A stretch of 64,000 bases of DNA from Fomes fomentarius. Its lineage: Eukaryota; Basidiomycota; Agaricomycetes; Polyporales; Polyporaceae. Made by a program: the position numbers and the translations under genes. The notes beneath the pieces were generated by a model. It searched no databases and was not told the DNA's origin. It saw only the letters and a program-made list of their open reading frames with translations. This document shows positions 12,151 through 23,145 of this stretch, one piece after another (within the stretch, counting starts at the first letter, position 1; every line of letters starts with the position of its first letter). The stretch covers positions 558,001 through 622,000 of the forward strand of contig JABYQN010000016.1 of NCBI GenBank assembly GCA_022606135.1, written 5' to 3'.

Positions 12151-12922
12151 CTGCGGGAAAAGAGCAATAGTCAGGATATCTCGGAGCTACCAATGCTTGA
12201 TTCATGGGCTACTAAAATTCACGATCCTTCGAGCCTCGCTAATCAGTAGAATGTCAATTTAACAAGAACGAGCTCTACGGTTGCGCCGTAGTGTTACATG
12301 TTTTACCCCAAGGAAAGGTGTCGAGACATTTGGATACAGTCTACGGATTGGTGAGAGCGGAAGAGGCGGAGGGTTGAAGGAGAACTTGTGCCCTGAGCGC
12401 TTGCGCCACTCGAGATATGCCGGATCACGTTGGCTAGCGCTAAGCCGCTGCTTCGCCGAGTCTCAGTCAAGCATCTTCCTGAGTCGAACGAGTGCTCTGC
12501 GTTAGACCTTGTTATCAAGTTTGCGGACTCGCGAAGACTATTCTGATTCATATCTTGCGTAGATGTATCCACTCTAAGGTTGGTCACCATCACCATTCAA
12601 ATTAGCGAAGAGCAATTAACACCACTGCTAGCCTCAGGCAAGCTCTCAGTCTTTCATATGAGATTGATGGACGTGACGCCTACTGCTAGGAGCTGTCAAG
12701 TCCTTTCCTGACGCTATCCACCAACGAACGAAAGTTGGTGACAGGAACACTGTCGATGAATATCCACACCCACGTCATAAGCCTAGTCCTGCTGACGCTG
12801 ACAGAGCCCGATCGCAGAATGCCTCTCCTCCGATCGTACTTCCTGGACAACGTATACCAGTATATACGCTCCAATACCACTTCAAGAGACCCCTCAGCTC
12901 CCTCCTCCCCTCTCCCACTCAT

Positions 12923-14316
12923 ATGTCTGCTCTCGAGTTGTGGGCTGCTCCCTCCCCGCCGAAGACCAAGCTGGGTCGTCACCGTCAGCTCTCTCCGACT
13001 GCTGGCATCCATGTCTCGCCCATCTGCCTCGGTGCGATGAGCATCGGCGACAAGTGGGCACAATACGGTATGGCCTCGATGGACAAGCAATCCAGCTTCA
13101 AGCTCCTTGACGCGTTCTACGACGCTGGCGGCAACTTCATTGATACTTCAAGCAGCTACCAGGACGAGAGCTCGGAGGAGTTTATCGGCGAATGGATGGA
13201 GAGTCGCGGAATCCGTGACCAGATGGTCATCTCGACCAAGGTCAGCGCGCTCAGATCTCCTGAGCGCTCAGTGATCATACCATATGCATACAGTACTCGT
13301 CAAACTAGAAACGCGGTCGCAAGGACGTCAAGCAGCACACACACTACGTGGGCAACAACATGAAGACCCTCCAGATCTCCGTCGAGGAGTCGCTCAAGAA
13401 GCTGCGCACGTCCTATATCGACATCCTCTACCTCCACTGGGTGCGTTAATACGCATATATTCACGCTTGGTACTCACCATCAATCCGCTCTCGCACAGTG
13501 GGACTATAGCACCAGCATTGAAGAGGTCATGAACGGCCTTCACGCCCTCGTAATGGCCGTAAAGGTGCTCTACCTTATATGTGTATCACTCCTCCGTCAC
13601 CATTCGCACTCCAACTTGAAGTCTTTGTCCGATCCTAGGGCATCTCGGACACTCCCGCCTGGATCTTCTCCAGCGCAAACCGCTACGCCCGCATGAGCAA
13701 CTGCACGCCGTTCGTCATATACCAGGGAGCATGGAGTGTACTTCAGCGCGACTTTGAGCGAGACGTCATCCAGATGGCGCGCGCCGAGGGCATGGCGCTC
13801 GCCCCGTGGAACGTCCTGGCGGGTGGAAAGATCAGGACGGATGCGGAGGAGTTGGAGCGGGCCCAGACCGGCGAGAAAGGTGTGTATACAGCCTTAGCCT
13901 TTCATGCAGTGAAATTTGTTTTCGGATAGATGCTGTCAGTGAGGGATGGTGGTTAGGACGGACGTTGTTGACGACTGAGTGGCAGCGCACGGAGCAGGAG
14001 CGGAAGGTTGCGAAGGTGCTTGAGGAAGTCGCCGCCGAGGTCGGTGCGCCGAATATCCAAGCTGGTGAGTGACCTTGATTGTTTTGTGCACTGAACCTCG
14101 CTGAACACGACATTGTACTTTTCAGTCGCACTTTTTGCGTACGTGATGCAGAAGACGCCATATGTCTTCCCCATCGTCGGCGGGCGGACAATAGAGCATT
14201 TGTACCAGAACATTCAGGCACTGGACGTCGCGCTTTCGGACGAGCACATCAAGAAGAATTCAATACCTCGAGTATATTCTACATACAACATGAAAATTCA
14301 ACTTGTGTGTTTCTAA
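12923..14316 (+). pseudogene. Aldo-keto reductase (aryl-alcohol dehydrogenase type) pseudogene, left copy
   Basis: Exons 12923-13240, 13294-13440, 13499-13576, 13639-13879, 13957-14064 and 14126-14316. The ancestral product is an NADPH-dependent AKR of the AAD/norsolorinic-acid-reductase group: CLGAMSIGDKW, then DAGGNFIDTSSSYQDE (the Asp/Tyr region of the active site), TSYIDILYLHW, GGKIRTD. Three lesions: an in-frame TAG at 13306-13308 where the right copy has TCG; loss of the donor after 13576 (ATATGT where the right copy has GTATGT); and a deletion near 14260 that removes the C-terminus and runs into downstream sequence. A glycine conserved in the other copies (AGKV) is valine here. Probably not functional. 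Confidence 0.85.
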
Positions 14317-14530
14317 GAAAAGCTTTCGGATGTGTGAGCACGGGAAGTAGGTTAGTACGCCCAACTTATCCCAGCCTCTCCTCGATCTGGTTCACTGTAT
14401 ACAGGACTGACTATCTGAGAATACGGAGATACGGAACGCTCAGAGGGCATGTAATGAAGGAAGAGCCGGCTGAGGAAAGACCCCGGCCTGAAGGTAACTG
14501 ATGGACTCCCAACACTGTCACGATTTGGGA

Positions 14531-14562
14531 GGCCAAAGCGACTTTGCACCGTCGCTTTGGCC
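14531..14562. repeat. Perfect 12-bp inverted repeat
   Basis: GGCCAAAGCGAC and its exact complement, separated by 8 bases, at the upstream edge of element A. In copy D (about 41280-41315) only one half is well kept. Confidence 0.7.
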
Positions 14563-15373
14563 GCGCCACCGGGAGTGCTTGGTCCAGTTGCCAACGCGAT
14601 CCGCCTGGCCAAAGCGGTCGAGTCATCCGGGGCCAAATAAGCGAGCTGGGCTTGAAAGTGTCTGCGGCACAGCCTATCGATCACGGTGGGTGACAGAGGA
14701 CAATCGCAGTGGCGGGCTCGGTTAGCCGAACAAAGCAATCCATTGTTCGCCTCCTTGGGCTGACACGCCAAAGACCGCCGGACAACGCCGGTGCCAGCTC
14801 TTGCGTACTTAAACCTCCGCTGTCTCCAGTCCTCCCTCTCCCCGCAACCACCATGTTCTCCGACAACTTCTCTTCTCCTACTTACTTGACGTTTGCTTGC
14901 TTCAGTATATCCGCAACTACAACGGCGACAACCCCATCCATCATCGGTATGCGATTCAACGTACAACCACAATAATCTAACCAAGCCTGACCACGCCCTG
15001 GACCGCTCCCCGCCATCGATACCTCACAGACAGCGCCTCTGATCCCAACTTCGTCAATGTGCGAAATGGTCTAAGGCGATTCACGGATTGAAGCTCACTA
15101 GAAGCAGCCCCGCCATAGGCGCGTCAGCGGTTCGAGATTCCTAACCATGCTTCACGACGCACCATTATGCCAGTATGTTCTCCTCACCTCCCCATCCACT
15201 CACATCCTATGCGCCTCAGACGACAATTACTATCCAGCTCAATAATTGCGCGAGCGACGGTGCGTATTCCGCCCAACCTTCGCCTCCGACGAGCCTAACC
15301 AGCTGTAATCAGGTGCAATATGAACATTCATCTACCCCTCCCCTCATCGTCAACCGTCGTGCTCACAGTCTTA

Positions 15374-15423
15374 GGGTTGGAGCTGACTAGAAGCAACCGA
15401 CTTTGTCGGCGCGTCAGCAGCCC
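15374..15423 (+). other. Hairpin A2
   Basis: Outer helix GGGT/GCCC (one T.G pair), bulge TGGA, middle helix GCTGAC/GTCAGC, bulge TAGAA, inner helix CCGAC/GTCGG with a TTT loop. All base pairs in the middle and inner helices are Watson-Crick. Confidence 0.65.
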
Positions 15424-15563
15424 GGCGGCTGCTCAATACATGAATACCACGGTGTGTCGTTGCTCTGTCGTCGCTATTGACTATCTGCGGCGTGCAGGCT
15501 CGTTTCGCGCATCACTATGCGTCCGTTCATATGTGGTCCCCGGGATGCGATTGTTCTTGTGGC

Positions 15564-15616
15564 TCTGGTTGAAGTTGACTAGAAGCAGCCCCAAAAAGGC
15601 GCGTCAACGGCCTAGA
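15564..15616 (+). other. Hairpin A3, covarying type
   Basis: Middle helix GTTGAC/GTCAAC, a two-sided change from the GCTGAC/GTCAGC of neighbouring hairpins. Outer helix TCTGGT with GCC and AGA opposite. Conserved bulges TGAA and TAGAA. Inner loop CCCC...GG is weaker. Confidence 0.6.
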
Positions 15617-16038
15617 CACGAGACATCTCATGGCCAAGCCCACAATTATGCACATGTATGTTCATCTTTGTTCGCTCTCTGATGCTCATTGCTATGCCTC
15701 TCAGACAACGATCATTATGCACGTTTTCTATCTTCCTTACCCTCGTGATACCCCCACACACGTATGTCTCTTCGCTGCCCGTTATCCCCTCACGCCCGTT
15801 TGAACCGTGAGGCGGCAGAACTCCATAGACGCAACACATAAGTTATTATTATCTATTTCACGGCAGTCAACTCCACAACATTTATCTTTCCACAATATGG
15901 TGACCTGACGGCTATCAAGCAACGTGAGCCACTCTGCCTGATTGTCCTGCGCTAAGCTCACGTGCACCTCCGCCACCAGTATTCGACGATAACTTATACC
16001 TATTAATTCCCCATCCGTGATATTCTCCAAAAGTGCGT

Positions 16039-16096
16039 CTTCGAGTTGAAGCTGACTAAAAGCAACCGACTTCGTCGGCGCGTCAGCGACTCGAAG
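16039..16096 (+). other. Hairpin A4
   Basis: Outer helix CTTCGAGT/ACTCGAAG (8 perfect pairs), bulge TGAA opposite a single G, middle helix GCTGAC/GTCAGC, inner helix CCGAC/GTCGG with loop TTC. One of the two best-formed hairpins in the window. Confidence 0.7.
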
Positions 16097-16118
16097 TCGC
16101 CTTGGACACCTGGCCCCG

Positions 16119-16166
16119 GTGAGTATTCAAGCACTGCAATCGTCATTGACAATATGCGGTGTGCAG
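16119..16166 (+). other. Probable 48-base intron in element A
   Basis: GTGAGT donor, CATTGAC branch-like site and GTGCAG acceptor. The mirror copy at 39591-39638 (minus) has the same length and sites, so the intron has been kept in both copies. Confidence 0.6.
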
Positions 16167-17584
16167 GCCTAGACCCTCGCTATCGATGTTCCCTCATGTG
16201 AAGAATGATATACTCGTCCTCGCGGCCTAGGGTGAAGTTGACTAGAAGCAGCATCACAAAGCGCGTCGACAGCTTAGACCCGAGACATCTCATCGCCAAG
16301 CCCACAGAACACGCACAAGTATTTATATCCTTCTTCGCTCTCTTGTGCTTATCCCTGTCAGACGACGGAAGTTATGCAAGCATTATTCAAGTTCTCCCTT
16401 ACCCTCGTGATACCCTACACACGTATGTCTCTTCGCTGCCGTCATTTCCTCGACCCCGTCTGAACCGTGGCTGCAGAACTTCATAGACGCAACACATATT
16501 TTATTCTTATCTATTTCGCGGCAGTCATCGATACAACATCTATCCTTCAACAACATGGCGACCTGACGCTCATTGAAGCAGCGTCAGCGGCTCGAAGTTG
16601 CCTGGGACACATCGCACCGGCGAGTGTCGAAGCTCTGTAATCGTCATTGCCAATATGCAGTGTACAGGTTTGAACCCCCGCGATCGCTGATCCCTCATGT
16701 TTGACATGAATGGCACGCTCGTCCTCGCGGTCCGGGTCAAAGTTGATTAGCACAATCAGCCCCGCAATGCGCGTCCACGGCTCGCGCCCGAAGCCAACAC
16801 CGCGACTATGTATCTGTACGTCAGCTTACCTGTGCTCTCGTATGCTGATCCCTTGCCCGCTAGACGAAGAGTGTCATGCATGGCTTCTCTTCATCTTGCG
16901 CTGCGACGTTGAACAACATCTGCCGATACCCTCCATCCATGTCAACCCTTCCCTTACCAGATCTCGTGATAACATTCACTGGTATTTCTTCCCCATTATC
17001 CCGTCGAACCCACGCGAACCAAGACTCTAGACTCGCGTCTGAGACGAAACTAATTATCCTAATATATCATAATGCTCGCAGGTATTTGGAAGATGTCAAG
17101 AAAATTTGTAGAACTCAAATGAGTGTGTTTCGCCGCCCACACCTAGCTTGGTTCAGATTCGCACGATAAGTTATTCGTATCTATTCTCCATTACATCCCA
17201 TGGTCCTTCACAGGCGTGCGTCACGGTTGCGACCCCTCAAGCGCCGCTCGAGCTCAAGCAAATCATCTCGAGTCAAGAACGGCTCCCGAGGTATGGTCGA
17301 GCGTCGCTGCCTGAGAGCGCGGTCGTTCCTGGCGCAGGCCTCTCCGTGGCCCTCGGGACTAGTACCTGCGCGAACAGGGAAGCTAACATGCGCCGAAAGC
17401 AGAGGTAAGCCTGAATTTCGTATTGCGCCTTGTGGTCGTATAGTCGCAATACAACATAGTACAGTCGTCCGTAGTATAAATTGCCGCATCCAAGTGTCCC
17501 AATGCAATAAGAAAGCCTACAAAAGGTTCCCCCTTCAACAAGTTACCTGTTCATCTATCCGACGTGTGAGCTGCCGGGGTGACG

Positions 17585-17863
17585 AAGGAGAGGGTCTTTA
17601 GCGTGCCAGGGGCGAGTTACCGTTTCGAGCGACCGCGACGGGAAGAGCTACTCCGTCCGCGAGCGCTGCTTCTGCAATTTGTCGAAACGCTGCCGCTCCT
17701 TCAGGGCATCAAGGTACGTACCTCATTCTTCACAATGCCTTAGCGCTTGGAGTCCGAGCAGCCCTAGGAGATCAAGGCGTCGATGGCCGATTCTTAACCG
17801 TTGCGTTCCCGCGGACGACGCCTGAGATGGCGCAAAAAAAGATCACGATCCAGTGAGCGAGCA
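17585..17863 (+). pseudogene. Hsp20 relic, left arm (C-terminal half)
   Basis: Readable pieces are SYSVRER, then after a frameshift TLPLLQGIK with a GTACGT donor, then EIKASMAD, and after another frameshift LTVAFPRTTPEMAQKKITIQ and a stop at 17863. These match the middle and last exon of the Hsp20 gene at 10.5 kb. The N-terminal exon is missing. The right arm keeps the opposite half. Confidence 0.85.
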
Positions 17864-18777
17864 ACGGGTTGAGGTGGCAAGAGCGGAGGACTCGGTAATT
17901 CTGAAGTTCGTGTGGCATGTTCAAGTTGTTGGTGTTTTGCATTGTAGTGCCAAGCGATATTGGGCTTGGTATTATTGAAAAGCGACCGTGGTGTGAGATG
18001 ATCAAACCTGCCAGTGTGACTCACTGATGATAAAGCAACAGTCGATGCTTGGACTCGTTACACAGCAGAATAAACTAGGTACATAGACGCCGGGATACAA
18101 TTGATTCCGAGGCTGTCGGAACTTACCGATGTGGCTGTGTCATCTAGTGGAACTAACTTTTGACAATGACTCCTGCATACTGAAGTTGCTCAGCAAATTA
18201 ACCATTTTGCTTTCTCTCATCTTGGAATACATGTGACGATGCCAATTCTCCCCGCCCGTTTTCAGATGGGCTAAATTGAAGCTGTACTACGGAACATCTT
18301 TACCTGGCGACTAGGACAATTTTCCGCCGTCTGTGGGTTGTAGGGATGATACTTCTCTTGTCTTGGCGAGTTCGCCAACATCTGTACCATGAGGCTCGCA
18401 GTACTCCATCGTCCCGACATCCTATACCCGACGGCCTCAATTGGAAGACCCAGCCGATGCTCCACTTGTCGGTGCAATAGTAGCTATGCTGACCCACGCA
18501 AGGACCGGTGCGGGCGGGTCACGAATACGACATCCTTACTTATGTATCCGAAGGATGAACGGGGCGGACCACAACTCGTAGCGAGCATGCGCGAGGGAGG
18601 CTTCAAAGTGGAGCCTTACCAGCTAGGCGAGCAGGTCCGGATGGACCGTCGGGATTGCAATTCGGCCGCGGATGACAATCGCTACGGGCGCGTTTGGTTA
18701 GCCGAACTGAGAACGTCTTTGTTCGCCTCCTTGGGCTGGCACGCCGGAGAACGCCGAAGTCAGCCTCCGGGTTTGTC

Positions 18778-18784
18778 TATAAAA
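18778..18784 (+). promoter_or_regulatory. TATA box of element B
   Basis: TATAAAA about 110 bases after a block (18700-18770) shared with the promoter-like blocks of elements A, D and E. The mirror copy C has TATATAA on the minus strand near 37226-37233. Confidence 0.5.
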
Positions 18785-19015
18785 CAGCCCGCCCGCCCGC
18801 CCACTCCCCTTCACCTCGACCACCATCTTCTCGCCTCGCCAGAGCACTCAATCGGCACAGGCATGCTGTTCACCTACCGGCGACCCACTGAGGCTGACCT
18901 CCCCCCCTTCACCTGCCCGCCCTGACCAGCCTAACCACGCCTGATGTTCCACGTCCATCTCAGACCTAACGCCTCCCCCGTTCCAACTCGACGGCCACGC
19001 ACCATAAGAAGCTCA

Positions 19016-19067
19016 TGGACAGAAGATTACTAGAAGCAGCCCCGCCATAGGCGCTGTCAGCGGTCCA
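19016..19067 (+). other. Hairpin B1
   Basis: Outer helix TGGAC/GTCCA is perfect; the middle helix is damaged on the 5' side (GATTAC opposite GTCAGC). Its mirror, C1, has an intact middle helix. Confidence 0.5.
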
Positions 19068-20587
19068 CAGTGTTCAAGCAATCCCGCCCAACCAAATCCC
19101 AACCACGAACACTCCCACACGTGCGTTTCCCCTCCGCATCCTCGCTCACGCTTTACGCACATCAGGCAACACATCATACAAGCACCGTGCTGGTCATCGC
19201 CTCTCCATGTACGTTCTACTCTTATCACTTCTTAACCCTAACCACGCAACCTATGTGTCGTGCAGGTCATTATGCCATCAAACGTGTTGAAGAAGTCCTT
19301 GGGTTGAAGCTGACTAGAAGTGGGGCATCAGCGGCCCAATATGCCTGCTCCTCCATCCGATCCTGGCTTACTATGTACGTTCCCCTCCCCCACTGCTACG
19401 CTCATATCTGCGGCGCGTCAGAAAGATCCCTTCTCTCAACACACTGGCGCGATTGAGTAGTCACCTGATGGTATGTCCTACCCGGTTGCGTTTCTGCCTT
19501 CTGAGTTCTAACCCTGAGGTAACCAGCGTTCTGCGCAGCGCATCGTCCACTCCCCGATGGTCCGCGCAGCTGTTGACCCAAGTAATGGAGTGACGAACAG
19601 GCCGAGCAGATTGAAAGCAGTCGCTGGCACCGGCGTGTCAGCGGCCTCAAGAGCACCGAGACGTGACCTGACTGGGAACGGCGGCCGTAGGCTTAAATCG
19701 CCGACTCGTGTAGTCCACGCGGACTAGAAGTAGCTATCTTTCTATCGCTCTCGGTTCCTCACGCTGACCTGCTCCGGTCGTCTAGATGCGACGACACGAT
19801 CAATGTGTCGAATATGACAGAAGTCTCGTGCTTCGACGAATGTGCAGTCCCGGAATATGACAATCAGGTCGACGATCTCGCAGCTCGCAATCAGCAACAG
19901 TCACTCGACAGCAAAAACACGCATCATGAGTTTTCCATGTGCATCCCGCCTTACATCTCATGGTCCTTTCTCAGGTACGCATCGAGGTCCCGTCGAGTTC
20001 CCATAGATCAAGAGCCGCTCGAGTGCCCTTCCAAATAGGCCTCGAGTCAAGAACGGCCCCGAGGTAGGGTCGGCATTGCTCCCTGGGAGCGAGGTCGTTC
20101 CTGGCGCAGGCCTCTTCGTGGCCCTCGGGACTAGTACCTGCACTAGCAGGGAAGCTAACGTGCGCCGAAACTCTAAGGTGAGCTCCAGCTTCTCATATGC
20201 ACCAGCGTAGTCGGTAGAAACTAGACCGATAAGTAGTGTGCGTCCTAACACGTGCCAGATCGTCTTCATTCGAGTGTACAAATAGATTGTTGGAGGGTTT
20301 GGGGTAGGAGGTTTTTCGCAGTGTAGGCGATGTAGCCCTTGATGTACCTATTGCAATATAAAAACAAGGCAGAGACTTACTCTCATCGCTGCCACGTCGA
20401 TTTACGTGCCTCCCCATATATGATGAGATTGCGACAGTGCGGTCTCTGCGTACCTATTCTGATTCACAATGAGCGTGCTCCACCATCGTGCAGCTCGAAT
20501 TCGTGCCAAAAAAACCAGCTATCGCAGGAGTACTACTGAACAGCAAGGAAAATAGGCCAGTCATGACGTGTGACGCATGACATCCTC

Positions 20588-22650
20588 TTACAACGAGGTT
20601 CGCTTTCGCAGCTTGCGGATCTCCGAGCCCATCTCTAGAGCTCTCCTTCCCTCGACCCACTGCATCGCCCCTGCGATTCACAATCTATCAGTCAGCCCGT
20701 CACATACAAGTGTTACGGGCACAGAAGCAGCTTACCGCCATAAGTCTGAGGGACGACGATCCTCTTCAACGGCGGTCCGCACTCCCTGCCCCAGGTGAAG
20801 CGGAAGTCGTTCGTCCGCTGTTCGGTTCCGGTGTCGAGATTGACGACGTCCGCGTGCACCCATACGTGCTGACAGCAAGAAGAAGAAGAGAAGTTCAGTC
20901 GAGGGAATGGAGATGCCAGTGAGGGGGCAGTGATTGACGGGAAGAAATGGGTTTGGGGTGGGACGTACCACGAGAGCGGGATATTGCTCGGACGACGAAG
21001 AGTGGACGACGACAGAGGTGAGACGGAGGAGGGAGCCGATGGGGACCGGGCGGGCGAAGGAGATCCCGTCGAGCGAGACGAAGCTGACGTGGCCGCGGGT
21101 GAAGAGGCATGAGGTCGCGAAACCGAGCTCGTACGCGAGACGCATCAAGTAGCCTGCGGATAATGCCCAGATCATCGGGTTGGATGAATATGTATAGACA
21201 CGTGCTCAAACGTACCTCCAAAGATCTTCTGGTGCACGCTGAGGACGGATGTATCAGTCCTCTGTCCCATCCGAGACAGCCGGAGACGTACTTGCGCTCC
21301 TGCGGGAACATGACCATGGTCTTCTCGAGGCGAGTGTCTCCCATCCAGACAGTCGTCTTATCGGCTGCCGGGTTTGCGCCCTCCTCCTGCCCGTATTTGA
21401 GATAGAGCGAATGCAGCGCCTCTGCTTCAGACGAGGTCGGAGGGACGCGGCCGAGAGAGCGTCCGGCGCGGGTCAGCCGCCGGTTCTTGTGCACTGTGTA
21501 CACCGTTCAGTAGCTTGTCGTGGGAGAAGATGCGAAGGGGGCAGCTATGCGCACCTTCCCCAAGGTTGTATAGAGTGTGGTCCTCGGGGGTTTCGAGGAT
21601 GAGCGGGTTGACTGACGCAGAGCCGTGCGTCCGCGCGTCTCTGCAGACCATACAGAATCGTCCTATTCCCCGGTTGCATCAGTGTGATGCCTCAGAATGA
21701 TATGTATGACGTGAGGCGTCGTGAACGCACCGAGCATAATGGTCTGCTCTGACCCGTCTTTCGCGAGCGCTTCCATGCGGACAGCAACCTCCATCGAGCT
21801 CTTGCCGGTATGGATGACCTGCCCGCTCAGACGCATGTCCCGGACAGGGTACAACGACGCGAGCATATCAAGTCTGTCGTGCGGGCCATATCATCAGATA
21901 GTCCGGTTGATACCCCCACCGGCAGAGAACTACGAACCTCTCGACGGACGCAGTGACGATGTAGAACCCCGCGTCCTTCGGCAGCGCCTGCGTGTCTGGG
22001 CCGAGCTGGTGCTTGTATGCGATGCTCCCCGCAAGCGAGTCGAGGTTCTCCAAGAGCAGCCCGGTCCTGATGCCCCCCGACGCGTTCGTGTAGTTCTCGA
22101 GCAGCTCGGGATTGGACGCGAACGGGAGCAGGATCTCGCAGTATGAGTCCTGCATCCGTCTGGGGACGAGATCGCGCCCGGCTGCTCCGGCGCCGTTGGA
22201 CCCTGCGATGCCGGACTCTTGCGTGAGCGGAGGTGGAGAGTCCGGCATGGCGAGTTTGCTCAAGGCCTGCGACCAGAGCCCCTTCGAGCGTACAGGGACC
22301 ACGCTGTAGAGATCGTTCATAAGCCGCCGTCCGGGAATACCGAGGTACTGCAGTGGAAAATGGCATACGAATGGTGAGCCGGGTCGGATCGTTCACCTAG
22401 TGAACGTCGGGTATACTGAACTCAGTATCAATCAAAATCACCATGCGAGCGGAAATAACATACGGAACGTTCTCAGCAGGTTGTCCATGGTCGAGATGTC
22501 CTGCGTTTCTTCTACAGCGCCAAGTTCGGTCGAACGGTGGAGCTTCGCCTCCGACGAATTGAATCTTGGGGCTGAAGAGATGAAAACCCGTCGCGGAATA
22601 GAGCACCGCCATCCCCGCAATTCTATACCACGCCGTTGGAAGGCAAGCAT
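20588..22650 (-). CDS. Mitochondrial acyl-CoA thioesterase, ACOT9-like, two hotdog domains
   Basis: Hydrolyses acyl-CoA to free acid and CoA, probably in mitochondria. Exons: 22650-22464, about 22347-21938, 21873-21731, 21662-21555, 21493-21292, 21238-21216, 21153-20969, 20868-20736 and 20670-20588; from the second exon on, all join in frame (about 490 aa). The start MLAFQRRGIELRGWRCSIPR is an Arg-rich, acid-poor mitochondrial presequence. Family motifs: NASGGIRTG then LDSLAGSIAYKHQLGP (first hotdog), HTGKSSMEV, RFCMVCRDA, and NVHQKIFGGYLMRLAYE (second hotdog). The junction of exons 1 and 2 is unresolved: the best donor and acceptor leave the frame off by two, so a small exon or an indel lies between 22347 and 22464. 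Confidence 0.88.
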
Positions 22651-23145
22651 AGCTACTCGAGCGAGGAAGAAGACGAAACGCAGAAACAGCCTGGACGGCA
22701 AGCTTATAAACTTGAAGGCAACCGCAAAGTCCGAATCTGGTCCGACGATTCCTTGTAAGCGCCCTCGCACTGCACCACGACTCCGACCCGCGTTCGGACG
22801 AGAATTGGGGCGGTATCATTCTTCATTCTTCGCAGGTTCGCTCGAAGCCAGATACACAACTCATTGGTTATCCTGACACTCTGACCCCGGATTCTACTGA
22901 ACGCCGGCGCCACAATCTTAACGCGTTGAACGAACATGACATAATGTCCACCCAACAGCGGAAGACCGCGGACTGTCGTCGAGAAGAACACAGACACACT
23001 GAAGAGGACATAGATGCGTCGTGAAGCCCGTGTCTATTGCTGATCGTATGCTATGACAGGTGCGTGCTATAATTATTTTGCTCCGGGTCGAAAGTAATAA
23101 AAACGCGAAACAATGCTAATGCGTGTCATCCATCCATGATGCGTC

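Larger units (their letters stand above)
14490..17405 (+). repeat. Hairpin-array element, copy A
   Basis: Long copy of a repeated element also found at 38.88-41.35 kb (D) and 46.18-48.33 kb (E). It starts with a promoter-like block shared with the other copies (14700-14830), then an ATG at 14853 and a first short exon-like segment. Hairpins (see entries) lie at about 15080, 15374, 15564, 16039 and 16230, with decayed ones near 16570 and 16740. A module of roughly 530-670 bases is repeated in tandem about three times within it. Segments of 40-70 bases are bounded by good splice sites, for example a 48-base GTGAGT...CAG intron at 16119-16166. The 3' part (17200-17400) holds an 80-codon open stretch conserved between copies. 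Confidence 0.7.
12670..20175 (+). repeat. Left arm of a 7.5-kb inverted duplication
   Basis: Matches the reverse complement of about 35985-43455 along its length. Shared order from the outer end inward: AKR pseudogene, hairpin-array element A, Hsp20 relic, promoter-like segment and hairpin-array element B. Similarity ends abruptly near 20175 just past a conserved open stretch, and beyond 12670 on the outside. Copies differ by many substitutions and indels, so the duplication is not recent. Boundaries are by eye, within about 50 bases. Confidence 0.85.
18250..20175 (+). repeat. Hairpin-array element, copy B
   Basis: Shorter relative of element A, mirrored by copy C at 35985-37700. Its promoter-like block (18690-18790) resembles that of A but ends in a TATAAAA box. 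Hairpins at 19016 and, damaged, at about 19300 and 19620. Short exon-like segments are bounded by GTACGT...CAG sites, for example around 19376-19425. A TAG interrupts a segment that is open in copy C. The 3' part again carries the conserved stretch near 20040-20170, here frameshifted. Confidence 0.65.

Noticed and set aside
13953..14221. Long antisense open frames over the AKR copies and the 14.35-14.98 kb minus frame
   Set aside because: They follow from GC-rich codon bias of the sense reading or from the repeated element; no family signature, and indels between copies disrupt them.
15374..16096. Hairpins as hammerhead or other known ribozyme
   Set aside because: CTGAC resembles the start of the hammerhead core, but the required CUGANGA, GAAA and cleavage-site arrangement is absent.
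15088..16270. Conserved TGAAGCTGACTAGAAGCAG as the 3' end of introner-type introns
   Set aside because: About half of the copies read AAGCAACC with no AG at the end, and the conservation continues past it into the pairing partner, which fits a hairpin better.
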